A stretch of DNA of 23,632 bases from CAIKKG01 sp037444725 (GCA_037444725.1 JBBILW010000009.1:1-23632); one strand, 5' to 3'. Counted from the stretch's first letter, positions 14,705 to 20,346 are shown. Translations and numbers: made by a program. Notes: a model not told the origin generated them from the letters alone.

Positions 14705-14843
14705 CATGTCGGAGTGCTGGGAGGCGAACGTCGCTCGCCGAAACAGGCTCGCTCTCACGAACCCGGCGGTTCGTGTGCTCCGCCACGCAAGAAACTCCCG
14801 TTTCCCCGACCCCTTTCTCGTTCGATTCCCATACATGTCGGGG
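14705..14843 (-). repeat. tRNA-tail element B after tRNA-Pro (diverged copy)
   Basis: Read on the minus strand it opens at TGGGAATCGAAC, keeps the motif GGGTCGGGG found in the Gly element, and forms hairpins GAAAC/GTTTC and CACGAACC/GGTTCGTG. It ends in GTTCGCCTCCCAGCACTCCGA, a degenerate copy of the tRNA-Pro 3' end. The octamer CATGTCGG lies at both borders (14705-14712 and 14834-14841), like a short target duplication. It precedes the terminator at 14672-14700. Confidence 0.7.
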
Positions 14844-14923
14844 CAGAGTTCTGCTGAACTCTGCACTCCGTCGCTCTTGCTCCTCCGCTGCAAGGGAATC
14901 GAACAGTGCTCTGTTCAATTCCC
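14843..14923 (-). repeat. Hairpin and minimal tRNA-tail element A after tRNA-Pro
   Basis: 14894-14923 is a near-perfect inverted repeat: an antisense T-arm (GGGAATTGAACAG on the minus strand) joined by AGCA to a sense T-arm (CTGTTCGATTCCC). It is in effect the two ends of a tRNA-tail element with no body. A further perfect 9-bp hairpin (GCAGAGTTC with GAACTCTGC, 14843-14864) separates it from element B. Confidence 0.7.
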
Positions 14924-14940
14924 ACACCGCACATAAAAAC

Positions 14941-14967
14941 ACAAGAGACCCCAATGGGGTCTCTTGT
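14941..14967 (-). terminator. First terminator of tRNA-Pro
   Basis: A perfect 12-bp stem, ACAAGAGACCCC with GGGGTCTCTTGT, with an ATT loop and a following T-run on the minus strand. Confidence 0.9.
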
Positions 14968-14975
14968 ATTTAGTG

Positions 14976-15046
14976 TCGGGCTGCTGGGAATCGAACCCAG
15001 TCTACCTGCTCCCAAAGCAGGCGTACTACCGGTATACTACAGCCCG
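14976..15046 (-). tRNA. tRNA-Pro (anticodon TGG)
   Basis: 71 nt. The acceptor CGGGCTG pairs with CAGCCCG, with discriminator A. The anticodon stem CCTGC/GCAGG encloses the loop TTTGGGA, giving TGG, which reads CCA. C1-G72 is the normal Pro identity pair. No encoded CCA. Confidence 0.97.
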
Positions 15047-15057
15047 TAACGAGGAGT

Positions 15058-15125
15058 GAAATGATTATGTTTCATAAGCATTTCATCCGAGTGCCCGGGA
15101 TGCAAACGTCTGTGTTTACAGCCCG
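15058..15125 (-). repeat. Upstream hairpin pair of tRNA-Pro, including a copy of its 5' acceptor strand
   Basis: A hairpin at 15096-15125 is built from a 9-nt copy of the tRNA-Pro 5' end (CGGGCTGTA on the minus strand, 15117-15125) pairing with a near-complement. A second hairpin (GAAATG...CATTTC, 15058-15084) lies between it and the tRNA and contains a possible -10 (CATAAT). The same layout occurs upstream of tRNA-Phe. Confidence 0.6.
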
Positions 15126-15148
15126 AGAAACCGCTCGCTCTTCAAGCC

Positions 15149-15177
15149 TTTAAATTACTCTGATTTTCATTTAGAAT
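15149..15177 (+). promoter_or_regulatory. Candidate promoter of tRNA-Arg
   Basis: TTTAAA (15149-15154), 17 nt, TAGAAT (15172-15177). The predicted start is about 11 nt before the tRNA. Confidence 0.5.
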
Positions 15178-15194
15178 CAACGTAGTTATTATCA

Positions 15195-15266
15195 CCCCTC
15201 TTAGCTTAATGGATAAAGCAGGACTCTTCTAAGGTCTTGATGGGGGTTCGATTCCCTCAGAGGGGG
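15195..15266 (+). tRNA. tRNA-Arg (anticodon TCT)
   Basis: 72 nt. The acceptor CCCCTCT pairs with AGAGGGG, with discriminator G. The anticodon stem GGACT/GGTCT (one T-G and one G-T pair) encloses the loop CTTCTAA, giving TCT, which reads AGA. No encoded CCA, and no tRNA-tail element follows. Confidence 0.95.
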
Positions 15267-15270
15267 CAAG

Positions 15271-15294
15271 AAAAAACGACTCCGGTCGTTTTTT
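15271..15294. terminator. Bidirectional terminator of tRNA-Arg and znuB-like gene
   Basis: AAAAAACGAC pairs with GTCGTTTTTT around TCCG, between tRNA-Arg and the converging transporter operon. Confidence 0.9.
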
Positions 15295-15295
15295 G

Positions 15296-16069
15296 TTATA
15301 GGGCTTTTTTGCGGAAAACGAGGCTTACGAAGAATGCGCAGGCGCTTACGATGACCGTCATAAGACCTGGATTTATATCATACATATTTGAAAGCGTGAG
15401 GCCTGCGGCGAGCGAGAGCGAGGAGAGAGCCATGCTAAGGCCAACGAAGCCCTTAAATGAGTTCGCGATATTTTTCGCGGTGACCGCGGGCACGATGAGG
15501 AGTGCGCTCATGAGGAGTACGCCCACGAAGCTTACACCGACCGCAATCGTGAACGCGATAAGAATAAGGAGGAAGAGCTCCATGCGCGACTGCGAAACGC
15601 GCGCGGCAGTTGAGAGGTCGGGCGCAATTGCAGAAAGTGCGAGCGGTTTCAAGTAGCCAATAATGAATGAGAGGATACCGAGCGCGACTCCTGATTGCAC
15701 AAGCGCATTCAACACGGTCATATTTTTTACGCTTCCAAAAAATGCTTCCAGAATATCGGCCTGAGGAATGAGAAGTGCGCCAATCGCAAGCGCGGTTACG
15801 AAAAGAACGCCCGTAATGGACTCGATTGCGAGGTTTGTTTTCGTTTCGATGTACCAAATAAGAAGAACGCCCAAAAACAGTACTGCGATGCCGCTCAAGA
15901 GCGGATCGAAGTGGAGGAGGATGCCAAGCGCGATGCCGGGGAGCGCGACGTGCGAGAGCGCATCAGAGAGGAGTGTCATTTTGCGCACAACAAGAATCGA
16001 ACCAACGGCGCCGCTTGCAGCCGCAACGAGGATTCCCGAGATAAGCGTGATGATTTGCAGTGCGTTCAT
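15296..16069 (-). CDS. Zinc/manganese ABC transporter permease (ABC-3 family, ZnuB-like)
   Basis: Membrane channel subunit of a metal-ion importer. The 257-aa polytopic protein has about 7-8 hydrophobic segments and ABC-3 hallmarks: SGAVGSILVVRKMTLLSDALSHVALPGIALG near the N-terminus and VGVSFVGVLLMSALLIVPAVTA in the C-terminal half. It starts 1 nt after the ATPase gene, so the two are translationally coupled. No periplasmic binding protein (ZnuA) or Zur/MntR regulator lies in the window. The metal (Zn or Mn) cannot be decided from sequence. Confidence 0.95.
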   Translation of the reverse strand: MNALQIITLISGILVAAASGAVGSILVVRKMTLLSDALSHVALPGIALGILLHFDPLLSGIAVLFLGVLLIWYIETKTNLAIESITGVLFVTALAIGALLIPQADILEAFFGSVKNMTVLNALVQSGVALGILSFIIGYLKPLALSAIAPDLSTAARVSQSRMELFLLILIAFTIAVGVSFVGVLLMSALLIVPAVTAKNIANSFKGFVGLSMALSSLSLAAGLTLSNMYDINPGLMTVIVSACAFFVSLVFRKKAL

Positions 16070-16070
16070 A

Positions 16071-16763
16071 TTATTCGTGATGATGGCGGAAGTGCGCGTG
16101 CTCCCCGTAGAGTTCGGTTAACGTACTTTTGGTTAACGTAACATCAGGCGTGCCGAAACACATCATTTTTTGATTTAAGCAGAGTACATTGTTCGCATAC
16201 TGATAGACGACGTGGAGATCGTGCGACACGATGAGTATCGCTATCTTCATTGTCTCCTCAAGATGATGGAGGAGGGCGTAGATAGATTCCTGTCCTGCCA
16301 CATCCACATTTTCCGTCGGTTCGTCAAAGAGAAGTACTTGCGGGTCGTCGAGAAGCGCCCACGCAAGCAGAATGCGCTGAAGTTGGCCGCTTGAGAGGTG
16401 CGCAAGACGACGCGGGAGCCAACTCTCTTCGATATTCACGAGTTTCAACACGTCTTTATTCGAATGCACGCGTTGCGGTTTCAAATCCAAAAATTCCCCG
16501 ACAGTCATCGGGAGATAGAGGTCCACGAGGAAGCGCTGGGGCAAGTAGCCGACGCGCACATTTTCCGCCCACTCGATTGAGCCCGAGGTCGGCTCCATAA
16601 TCCCGAGGAGTGTTTTCAAAAGTACCGATTTTCCTGCGCCGTTCGGACCGATGATTGCAAGTACTTCGCTTTGATTCAGCGTAAAAGAGATATTGCGGAT
16701 AATATCGTGCGCGCCCGCGTGCACGGTGAGATTCTCAACTTTCAAAAGTGCTTTTTCTGCCAT
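16071..16763 (-). CDS. Metal ABC transporter ATP-binding protein (ZnuC-like)
   Basis: Powers the ZnuB-like permease. The 230-aa single nucleotide-binding domain is complete: Walker A GPNGAGKS (39-46), Q-loop YLPQRF, signature LSSGQ (123-127), Walker B VLLFDEPT (143-150), and the switch His in VSHDLH. Its C-terminus is His-rich (HAHFRHHHE) and may bind metal (inference). It is the first gene of the two-gene operon. A TATACT box lies close upstream on the minus strand. Confidence 0.96.
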   Translation of the reverse strand: MAEKALLKVENLTVHAGAHDIIRNISFTLNQSEVLAIIGPNGAGKSVLLKTLLGIMEPTSGSIEWAENVRVGYLPQRFLVDLYLPMTVGEFLDLKPQRVHSNKDVLKLVNIEESWLPRRLAHLSSGQLQRILLAWALLDDPQVLLFDEPTENVDVAGQESIYALLHHLEETMKIAILIVSHDLHVVYQYANNVLCLNQKMMCFGTPDVTLTKSTLTELYGEHAHFRHHHE

Positions 16764-16835
16764 GTGTTACTCATAGTATAGAACAAACTGCGCGCAGTTG
16801 ATACAAACGAATTCGTTTGGTACTATTTCGATGCG

Positions 16836-16907
16836 GTTCTTGCCGCGGTAAGGCAGACCTTGCCACGGCGGCGAACTTCGGAAATGAATATTTGCTATAT
16901 TCATTTC
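16836..16907 (+). repeat. Upstream hairpin pair of tRNA-Phe, including a 15-nt copy of its 5' end
   Basis: GTTCTTGCCGCGGTA occurs at 16836-16850 and again at 16913-16927, where it runs into tRNA-Phe. The upstream copy forms a 13-bp hairpin with one mismatch (16841-16870). A second perfect 10-bp hairpin, GAAATGAATA with TATTCATTTC (16881-16907), contains a possible -10 (TATATT, 16896-16901). The arrangement matches the tRNA-Pro upstream region. Confidence 0.7.
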
Positions 16908-16918
16908 GCTCAGTTCTT

Positions 16919-17204
16919 GCCGCGGTAGCTCAGTGGTAGAGCGCAGCCCTAAACTCTTTGGGGCGCAATCCGGTAACGGATTGATGAAAATCGGGTGAAC
17001 TCGGGGGAAACTTTCTAGGAATAGAAAACAATCCCGAACCAAGCTCTGTGGGGCATAGATTGCAGAGAAGGCGTAGAGACTAGTGGGTGAGTCCCAACAA
17101 TAATCCCACAAACAGCGCCCGACATCCCGATGAGGGATGATGATATAGTCCAAAATCAGCTTCGGAAGAGGCTGGCGTCGGGGGTTCAATTCCCTCCCGC
17201 GGCA
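16919..17204 (+). tRNA. tRNA-Phe (anticodon GAA), interrupted by a group I intron
   Basis: Exons 16919-16950 and 17165-17204 join to a 72-nt tRNA. The acceptor GCCGCGG pairs with CCGCGGC, with discriminator A. D-stem GCTC/GAGC, anticodon stem CAGCC/GGCTG and a GGGGG/CCCTC T-stem are intact. The spliced anticodon loop is CTGAAGA, giving GAA. The GCGTC variable loop fits Phe. The intron lies between U33 and G34. No encoded CCA. Confidence 0.93.
16951..17164 (+). ncRNA. Group I self-splicing intron in tRNA-Phe
   Basis: A 214-nt ORF-less intron. P1 pairs the 5' exon end GCCCU with the internal guide GGGGC (16960-16964), leaving the required U-G pair at the 5' splice site. P2 is AATCCG/CGGATT with a GTAA tetraloop (16967-16982). 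Core motifs are present: a Q-like CAATCCCGAACCAAGC, an R-like GTAGAGACTA and an S-like GATATAGTCC, with P7 as GACTA/TAGTC. The last intron base is G (17164), as required. The motifs resemble subgroup IC3 introns of cyanobacterial tRNA-Leu. P3 and P8 assignments are tentative. Confidence 0.9.
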
Positions 17205-17211
17205 CAAAAAG

Positions 17212-17234
17212 AAATCCCGCCATAGGCGGGATTT
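17212..17234 (+). terminator. First terminator of tRNA-Phe
   Basis: AAATCCCGCC pairs with GGCGGGATTT around ATA, 7 nt after the tRNA. Confidence 0.85.
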
Positions 17235-17246
17235 AGTTTGCGAGGG

Positions 17247-17361
17247 GGGGATTGAACAGGGGGTGGGTCGGAGGGGAAGCGACCGCGTCCCCTCCGTGTC
17301 GGAATCATTCAAAACCGAGGGTTTTGAAGACGCAGCCCCGTTGCGGGGCGAGTAGTGAAAT
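17247..17361 (+). repeat. tRNA-tail element after tRNA-Phe (115-nt body)
   Basis: Identical over all 115 nt to 18706-18820 after tRNA-His. It begins GGGGATTGAAC, which resembles an antisense T-arm. Hairpins follow: GGAGGGG/CCCCTCC, TTCAAAACC/GGTTTTGAA around GAG, and GCCCCG/CGGGGC around TTG. The host-specific border before it (from about 17239) is partly antisense to the tRNA-Phe 3' end. Confidence 0.9.
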
Positions 17362-17362
17362 C

Positions 17363-17405
17363 TCCCTCCCGCGGCACAAAGAAAAATCCCCGAAAGGGGA
17401 TTTTT
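17363..17405 (+). repeat. Second copy of the tRNA-Phe 3' end plus second terminator
   Basis: 17363-17380 repeats 17191-17208 exactly (18 nt, the T-stem 3' strand, acceptor and following bases). A terminator follows (AAAAATCCCC with GGGGATTTTT, 17382-17405) that also serves the converging DedA gene. The tRNA-end-plus-terminator unit is therefore present on both sides of the repeat body. Confidence 0.9.
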
Positions 17406-17408
17406 GTT

Positions 17409-18071
17409 TTATGCTTTTGCGTCGCTCTCGTCGTCTTCCACAATCTTTTCCGCAACGTCCTTTTGAAAAGGCAGGCGTTTGCTGATAACTTTTCTGAAAA
17501 TAAATTCCATGAGGAATATCGCGGCGACCACGATGACGATGCCGTATTCGGCCTGCCTGAAGAGATTGCTGGTCTTAAGATAGCTCAAACCGGACATGAG
17601 GAAGTAGGCGAGTGTCGTAATCGCGGCGAACCAGATGGTAACACCGGGAATGTATGAGCGGATGAAGGTGCCGAACTTTGTTTTCGTCCAGCCGGAGAGC
17701 ATGAGCACAAGCAAGTTCACGCCGATCAAGAATTTCGCGGCGATGAGCAGCTTCATGAGGTTCATTTTCAAATAATAAAAGTACGGCTGATAGCTTTTAT
17801 TCGGTTTTATTTTTTCGCGATAGAATTTCCACCCGAAGCGCGTGTTGCGCAGCATTCTGCCGAGGAAATACACGAGCGTTTCTCCCGCGATAAGCGTGGT
17901 CGGGGCAATAAGCAGAAATTCGCTCCAGGTGAGCTTGTGGTTCACGATAAGGAGCACGGACGCGAGAATCGCGATTTCACCCTGGATAAGAATTGCGGCG
18001 CCAATAATAAAATGAGCCCACGCGGGGTATTGAAGGATGAACTGCCCAAGGCTGTCCAAGATACTATTCAT
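17409..18071 (-). CDS. DedA / SNARE-associated family membrane protein
   Basis: Polytopic inner-membrane protein of the DedA family, linked in other bacteria to lipid-carrier flipping and membrane homeostasis. The 220-aa form starts at MNSILDSLGQF (18071), directly after a Shine-Dalgarno-like TAGGAGA. A longer upstream frame (to 18563) runs through the divergent release-factor-like gene and is rejected. Family features: an acidic QGE in the first helix (IIGAAILIQGEIAILAS), the GETLVYFLGR motif (GDxxxYxxGR equivalent, about 68-77) and an AAKFLIGVN segment in place of the usual KF-PG-R. The C-terminal tail is acidic (EDDESDAKA). Converges on tRNA-Phe elements and shares their terminator. Confidence 0.88.
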   Translation of the reverse strand: MNSILDSLGQFILQYPAWAHFIIGAAILIQGEIAILASVLLIVNHKLTWSEFLLIAPTTLIAGETLVYFLGRMLRNTRFGWKFYREKIKPNKSYQPYFYYLKMNLMKLLIAAKFLIGVNLLVLMLSGWTKTKFGTFIRSYIPGVTIWFAAITTLAYFLMSGLSYLKTSNLFRQAEYGIVIVVAAIFLMEFIFRKVISKRLPFQKDVAEKIVEDDESDAKA

Positions 18072-18113
18072 TTCTCCTAGTGTTATACTATAAACAACAA
18101 CAATTTTCCAGAT

Positions 18114-18554
18114 ATGAAAATATTTGCGACGAAAGAGAACGTAAGAATGAAAGCAGTGCGCGCGAAGGGTCCCGGCGGACATCAATCCGACCGGCGTTCG
18201 AAAAAAGTGCAGATGTGGATAGAAGTTTCGAAGCTTCCGCTTACCGAAGCGCAGAAAAAAATGGTGCGCACGCATCTCGCACATCGCATCAACAAGAATG
18301 ATGAGCTTGAAGAGGTGTGCGAGGATCAGCGCTCGCAGGAATTGAACCGCGACATCGGCCTTGAGCGGATGAACGCGCTCATCAATGAAGCCATTGCGGT
18401 GCGTGCGCCGCGTATTCCAACCGAGCCGCCGCGCGAGGCGATTGTGGAGGGAATCAAGCAGCGCAGAGCGCGTTACACGAAGAAGAAGGAGCGCCGCATA
18501 TATAAAGGAACAACGTATGGAAAGATGAAGAGCCTCAAAGAGCGTACGGGTTGA
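18114..18554 (+). CDS. Release-factor-like protein (RF-1 domain, ArfB/PrfH type) with GGH instead of GGQ
   Basis: The 146-aa single-domain protein resembles the catalytic domain of class I release factors, as in the ribosome-rescue hydrolase ArfB. The loop reads KGPGGHQSDRRSKKVQ (18-33), where the family has GPGGQHVN or GPGGQNVN. The invariant Gln that acts in peptidyl-tRNA ester hydrolysis is thus His23, with Gln24 next to it; codons GGC GGA CAT CAA show this directly. The C-terminal tail (about 112-146) is rich in Lys and Arg (KQRRARYTKKKERRIYK), as in ArfB, where it enters the mRNA channel. It may be a rescue factor with altered chemistry or a non-hydrolytic relative. Divergent from the DedA gene, and a TATACT box lies 25 nt upstream. 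Confidence 0.9.
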   Translation: MKIFATKENVRMKAVRAKGPGGHQSDRRSKKVQMWIEVSKLPLTEAQKKMVRTHLAHRINKNDELEEVCEDQRSQELNRDIGLERMNALINEAIAVRAPRIPTEPPREAIVEGIKQRRARYTKKKERRIYKGTTYGKMKSLKERTG

Positions 18555-18579
18555 TATTGCCACACATTTTCAGTATTAT
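18551..18579 (+). promoter_or_regulatory. Promoter of tRNA-His
   Basis: TTGATA (18551-18556), exactly 17 nt, TATTAT (18574-18579). The -35 overlaps the stop codon of the release-factor-like gene. Confidence 0.75.
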
Positions 18580-18593
18580 GTGAGGCGCAGTAT

Positions 18594-18666
18594 GGCGGAC
18601 GTAGCTCAATGGTAGAGCACCAGATTGTGGATCTGGTGGTTGCGGGTTCAAGCCCCGTCGTCCGCC
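18594..18666 (+). tRNA. tRNA-His (anticodon GTG)
   Basis: 73 nt including the extra G-1 that pairs with C73, the His identity feature. The acceptor GCGGACG pairs with CGTCCGC. The anticodon stem CCAGA/TCTGG encloses the loop TTGTGGA, giving GTG. The next three bases happen to read CCA. Confidence 0.97.
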
Positions 18667-18676
18667 CCAAATAAAG

Positions 18677-18698
18677 CTGCCCATTCGGGCAGTTTTTT
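18677..18698 (+). terminator. First terminator of tRNA-His
   Basis: CTGCCC pairs with GGGCAG around ATTC, followed by six Ts. Confidence 0.9.
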
Positions 18699-18705
18699 GA
18701 CGAAC

Positions 18706-18820
18706 GGGGATTGAACAGGGGGTGGGTCGGAGGGGAAGCGACCGCGTCCCCTCCGTGTCGGAATCATTCAAAACCGAGGGTTTTGAAGACGCAGCCCCGT
18801 TGCGGGGCGAGTAGTGAAAT
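18706..18820 (+). repeat. tRNA-tail element after tRNA-His (115-nt body)
   Basis: Identical to 17247-17361. The left border from 18699 (GACGAACGGGGATTGAAC) is an almost perfect antisense copy of the tRNA-His 3' end, with one extra A and one mismatch. It can pair with the sense copy at 18821-18836 to close the three-hairpin body into a cloverleaf-like fold. Confidence 0.92.
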
Positions 18821-18866
18821 GCCCCGTCGTCCGCCCAAAAAAGAAGCCGCCCGAATGGGCGGCTTT
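18821..18866 (+). repeat. Second copy of the tRNA-His 3' end plus second terminator
   Basis: 18821-18836 repeats 18652-18667 exactly (16 nt). It is followed by a terminator, GCCGCCC with GGGCGGC (18844-18866). Same layout as after tRNA-Phe. Confidence 0.9.
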
Positions 18867-18886
18867 GTATTTGGTATTATTTTAAT

Positions 18887-19243
18887 ATGATACGCGACGC
18901 TATTATTTACTTTATTGTCGGCGGGGTAGTGACGAGTTCCATCGTGCTTCTTGAGCAGAGCGGGTTCCGCTTGCTTTCGGGATTTGCGACGCTGGTCCCC
19001 GTGTTTACCGTTGTCTCCTATTTCTTTATCGGCGGATTGAAGGGCGGCGCGGCAGTGGGGCAGCATTCGAAATTCGTGCTCATCGGCACGCTCGTGTCAT
19101 GGGTGCCGTATATGATTGCGGTGGCGTACCTTGCGCCGCGCATGGGCACCAATAAAGCCATCGGCATTGGTCTTGCTTTATTTCTCGTGCTTTCCCTTGC
19201 GTATCTCTTTGTCGTGTATCGCTATAATCTTTTCCAGGAGTAG
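18887..19243 (+). CDS. Small four-helix membrane protein (GlpM/DUF3147-like)
   Basis: A 118-aa hydrophobic protein with four predicted transmembrane segments (about 4-22, 30-52, 62-84 and 90-112). GGLKGGAAVGQHSKFVLIGTLVSWVPYM in the middle suggests the GlpM/DUF3147 group, but this match is from memory of the pattern and is weak. The ATG lies directly behind an AT-rich stretch with TATTAT about 10 nt upstream, so the mRNA may be leaderless. No operon partner is evident. Confidence 0.75.
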   Translation: MIRDAIIYFIVGGVVTSSIVLLEQSGFRLLSGFATLVPVFTVVSYFFIGGLKGGAAVGQHSKFVLIGTLVSWVPYMIAVAYLAPRMGTNKAIGIGLALFLVLSLAYLFVVYRYNLFQE

Positions 19244-19256
19244 TGTGCTTTTTTGC

Positions 19257-19285
19257 TATACTAATTGCGTAGATTCAAAGGTCGG
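19257..19285 (+). promoter_or_regulatory. Candidate promoter and leader of the 19311 gene
   Basis: TTTTGCTATACT (-10 TATACT, 19257-19262) precedes ATTCAAAGGTCGGTGA. The -10 and the AAAGGTCG leader closely match those before the HU gene (10681-10710). Confidence 0.55.
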
Positions 19286-19310
19286 TGAATCAAAAAAATA
19301 AATACATTAT

Positions 19311-20081
19311 ATGAACAACAAACTCTTTTCAGTAATGCTTGCGGCAAGCCTCGTGATGCCGTTTGCAGCGGGTGCGCAGGAACCGACGACAACGAACGGT
19401 GTCCGTGCCATTCGTCAGAATCTCAGTCAGGAAGTGCAAAATCTCCGCGAGTCGACCCAGGCAGCGTTGCAGGCGAAGCGCGAAGATTTTCAGCGACAGG
19501 CAGAACTTCAACGTGAGCAGTTTAAGAAAGATGTAGAATCCGCACGCGAAGCGGCGAAGAAAGAATTGGAGCAGAAGCGCGAAGCGGCGAAGAAAGCAAT
19601 CGAGGACATCAAGGACGCAAAGAGAAAAGATACGATAAAACGCATTGATCTCAATCTTACAGAGACCAACACGCGCATGGTGGAGCGCTACACTGAGAAT
19701 TTGAATCAGCTCGACAAGGTGCTCACGAACATCACGACGCGCACCGATCGTGCGCAGGCGCGCGGACTTTCCGTGTCGGGCGTACGCACGGCGATAGCGT
19801 CGGCATCGACGAGTATTGCTTCGGCGCGTGCCATGGTTATCGCGCAATCGGGAAAGACCTATGCAGCTGCGATTACGACATCGACAACCGCGAAGGCGGA
19901 TCTTGCCGCGGTGCGCGATGCATTGAAGAAAGATCTCAAAGCCGTTGAGACGGCAGTGAAGAGTGCACGCGATGCAGTACACGCTGCGGCAGTAACGCTT
20001 GCACAGGTGCCGAGAATCGGCGAGACGGAGCCCGCGGCAACGTCGACCGCCACATCAACTGCAACAACTACGACTCAATAA
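19311..20081 (+). CDS. Secreted coiled-coil orphan protein with Thr-rich tail
   Basis: No family is recognised. The 256-aa product has a clear signal peptide (MNNKLFSVMLAASLVMPFAAGAQE, cleavage likely after AGA at about 22). Residues about 30-115 are highly charged with near-repeats of the type EAAKKELEQKREAAKKAIE, a strong long helix or coiled coil. A second helical, Ala-rich region follows (about 130-235), and the tail is TSTATSTATTTTQ. There is no catalytic motif and no Cys. The helix and Thr tail suggest an extended cell-surface or periplasmic structural protein (inference). A small anchored protein follows 29 nt downstream. Confidence 0.88.
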   Translation: MNNKLFSVMLAASLVMPFAAGAQEPTTTNGVRAIRQNLSQEVQNLRESTQAALQAKREDFQRQAELQREQFKKDVESAREAAKKELEQKREAAKKAIEDIKDAKRKDTIKRIDLNLTETNTRMVERYTENLNQLDKVLTNITTRTDRAQARGLSVSGVRTAIASASTSIASARAMVIAQSGKTYAAAITTSTTAKADLAAVRDALKKDLKAVETAVKSARDAVHAAAVTLAQVPRIGETEPAATSTATSTATTTTQ

Positions 20082-20110
20082 AGGCCGCGAAGTTCAAACA
20101 ATAATACATT

Positions 20111-20329
20111 ATGGAGCCTAAAAACGGTAAGAAAACAAAAATGATTGTACTCGCGCTTGTAGTTATCGCCGCGATTGCCGCCTACATGTGGTGGCAGGGG
20201 CAGCAGCCGGCGCCCGCAAGCACGACAGGTGAGTCGCTTTCGGAAATGCAGAGCACGGCAACGAGCGTAGATACGGGAAATTTGGACCAGGAATTCGAGA
20301 ACATCAACAAGGATTTGAATTCGCTCTAA
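20111..20329 (+). CDS. Small single-pass membrane protein
   Basis: A 72-aa product of unknown function. A basic start (MEPKNGKKTK) precedes one transmembrane helix (about 11-29, MIVLALVVIAAIAAYMWW) and a soluble acidic, Ser/Thr-rich tail of about 40 residues ending FENINKDLNSL. It lies close behind the secreted coiled-coil gene and before a terminator, so the two probably form one transcript. Length and composition are consistent with a real gene. No conserved motif is recognised. Confidence 0.75.
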   Translation: MEPKNGKKTKMIVLALVVIAAIAAYMWWQGQQPAPASTTGESLSEMQSTATSVDTGNLDQEFENINKDLNSL

Positions 20330-20346
20330 CGTCCGTGCAGTTTATA

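Noticed and set aside
14624..15015. Several frames of 66-206 aa around tRNA-Pro
   Set aside because: They translate tRNA, terminators and element B; Arg/Ser-rich noise.
16951..17164. Homing endonuclease gene in the intron
   Set aside because: The intron is only 214 nt and has no suitable frame.
16767..17312. Minus-strand frame of 181 aa and its sister at 18535-18771, sharing the same first 22 residues
   Set aside because: The shared residues are the antisense of the 115-nt repeat, and the rest is antisense tRNA and intron. They are spurious proteins.
18072..18563. N-terminal extension of the DedA frame to 384 aa
   Set aside because: It lies antisense to the whole release-factor-like gene, and a ribosome site with ATG at 18071 starts the conserved domain.
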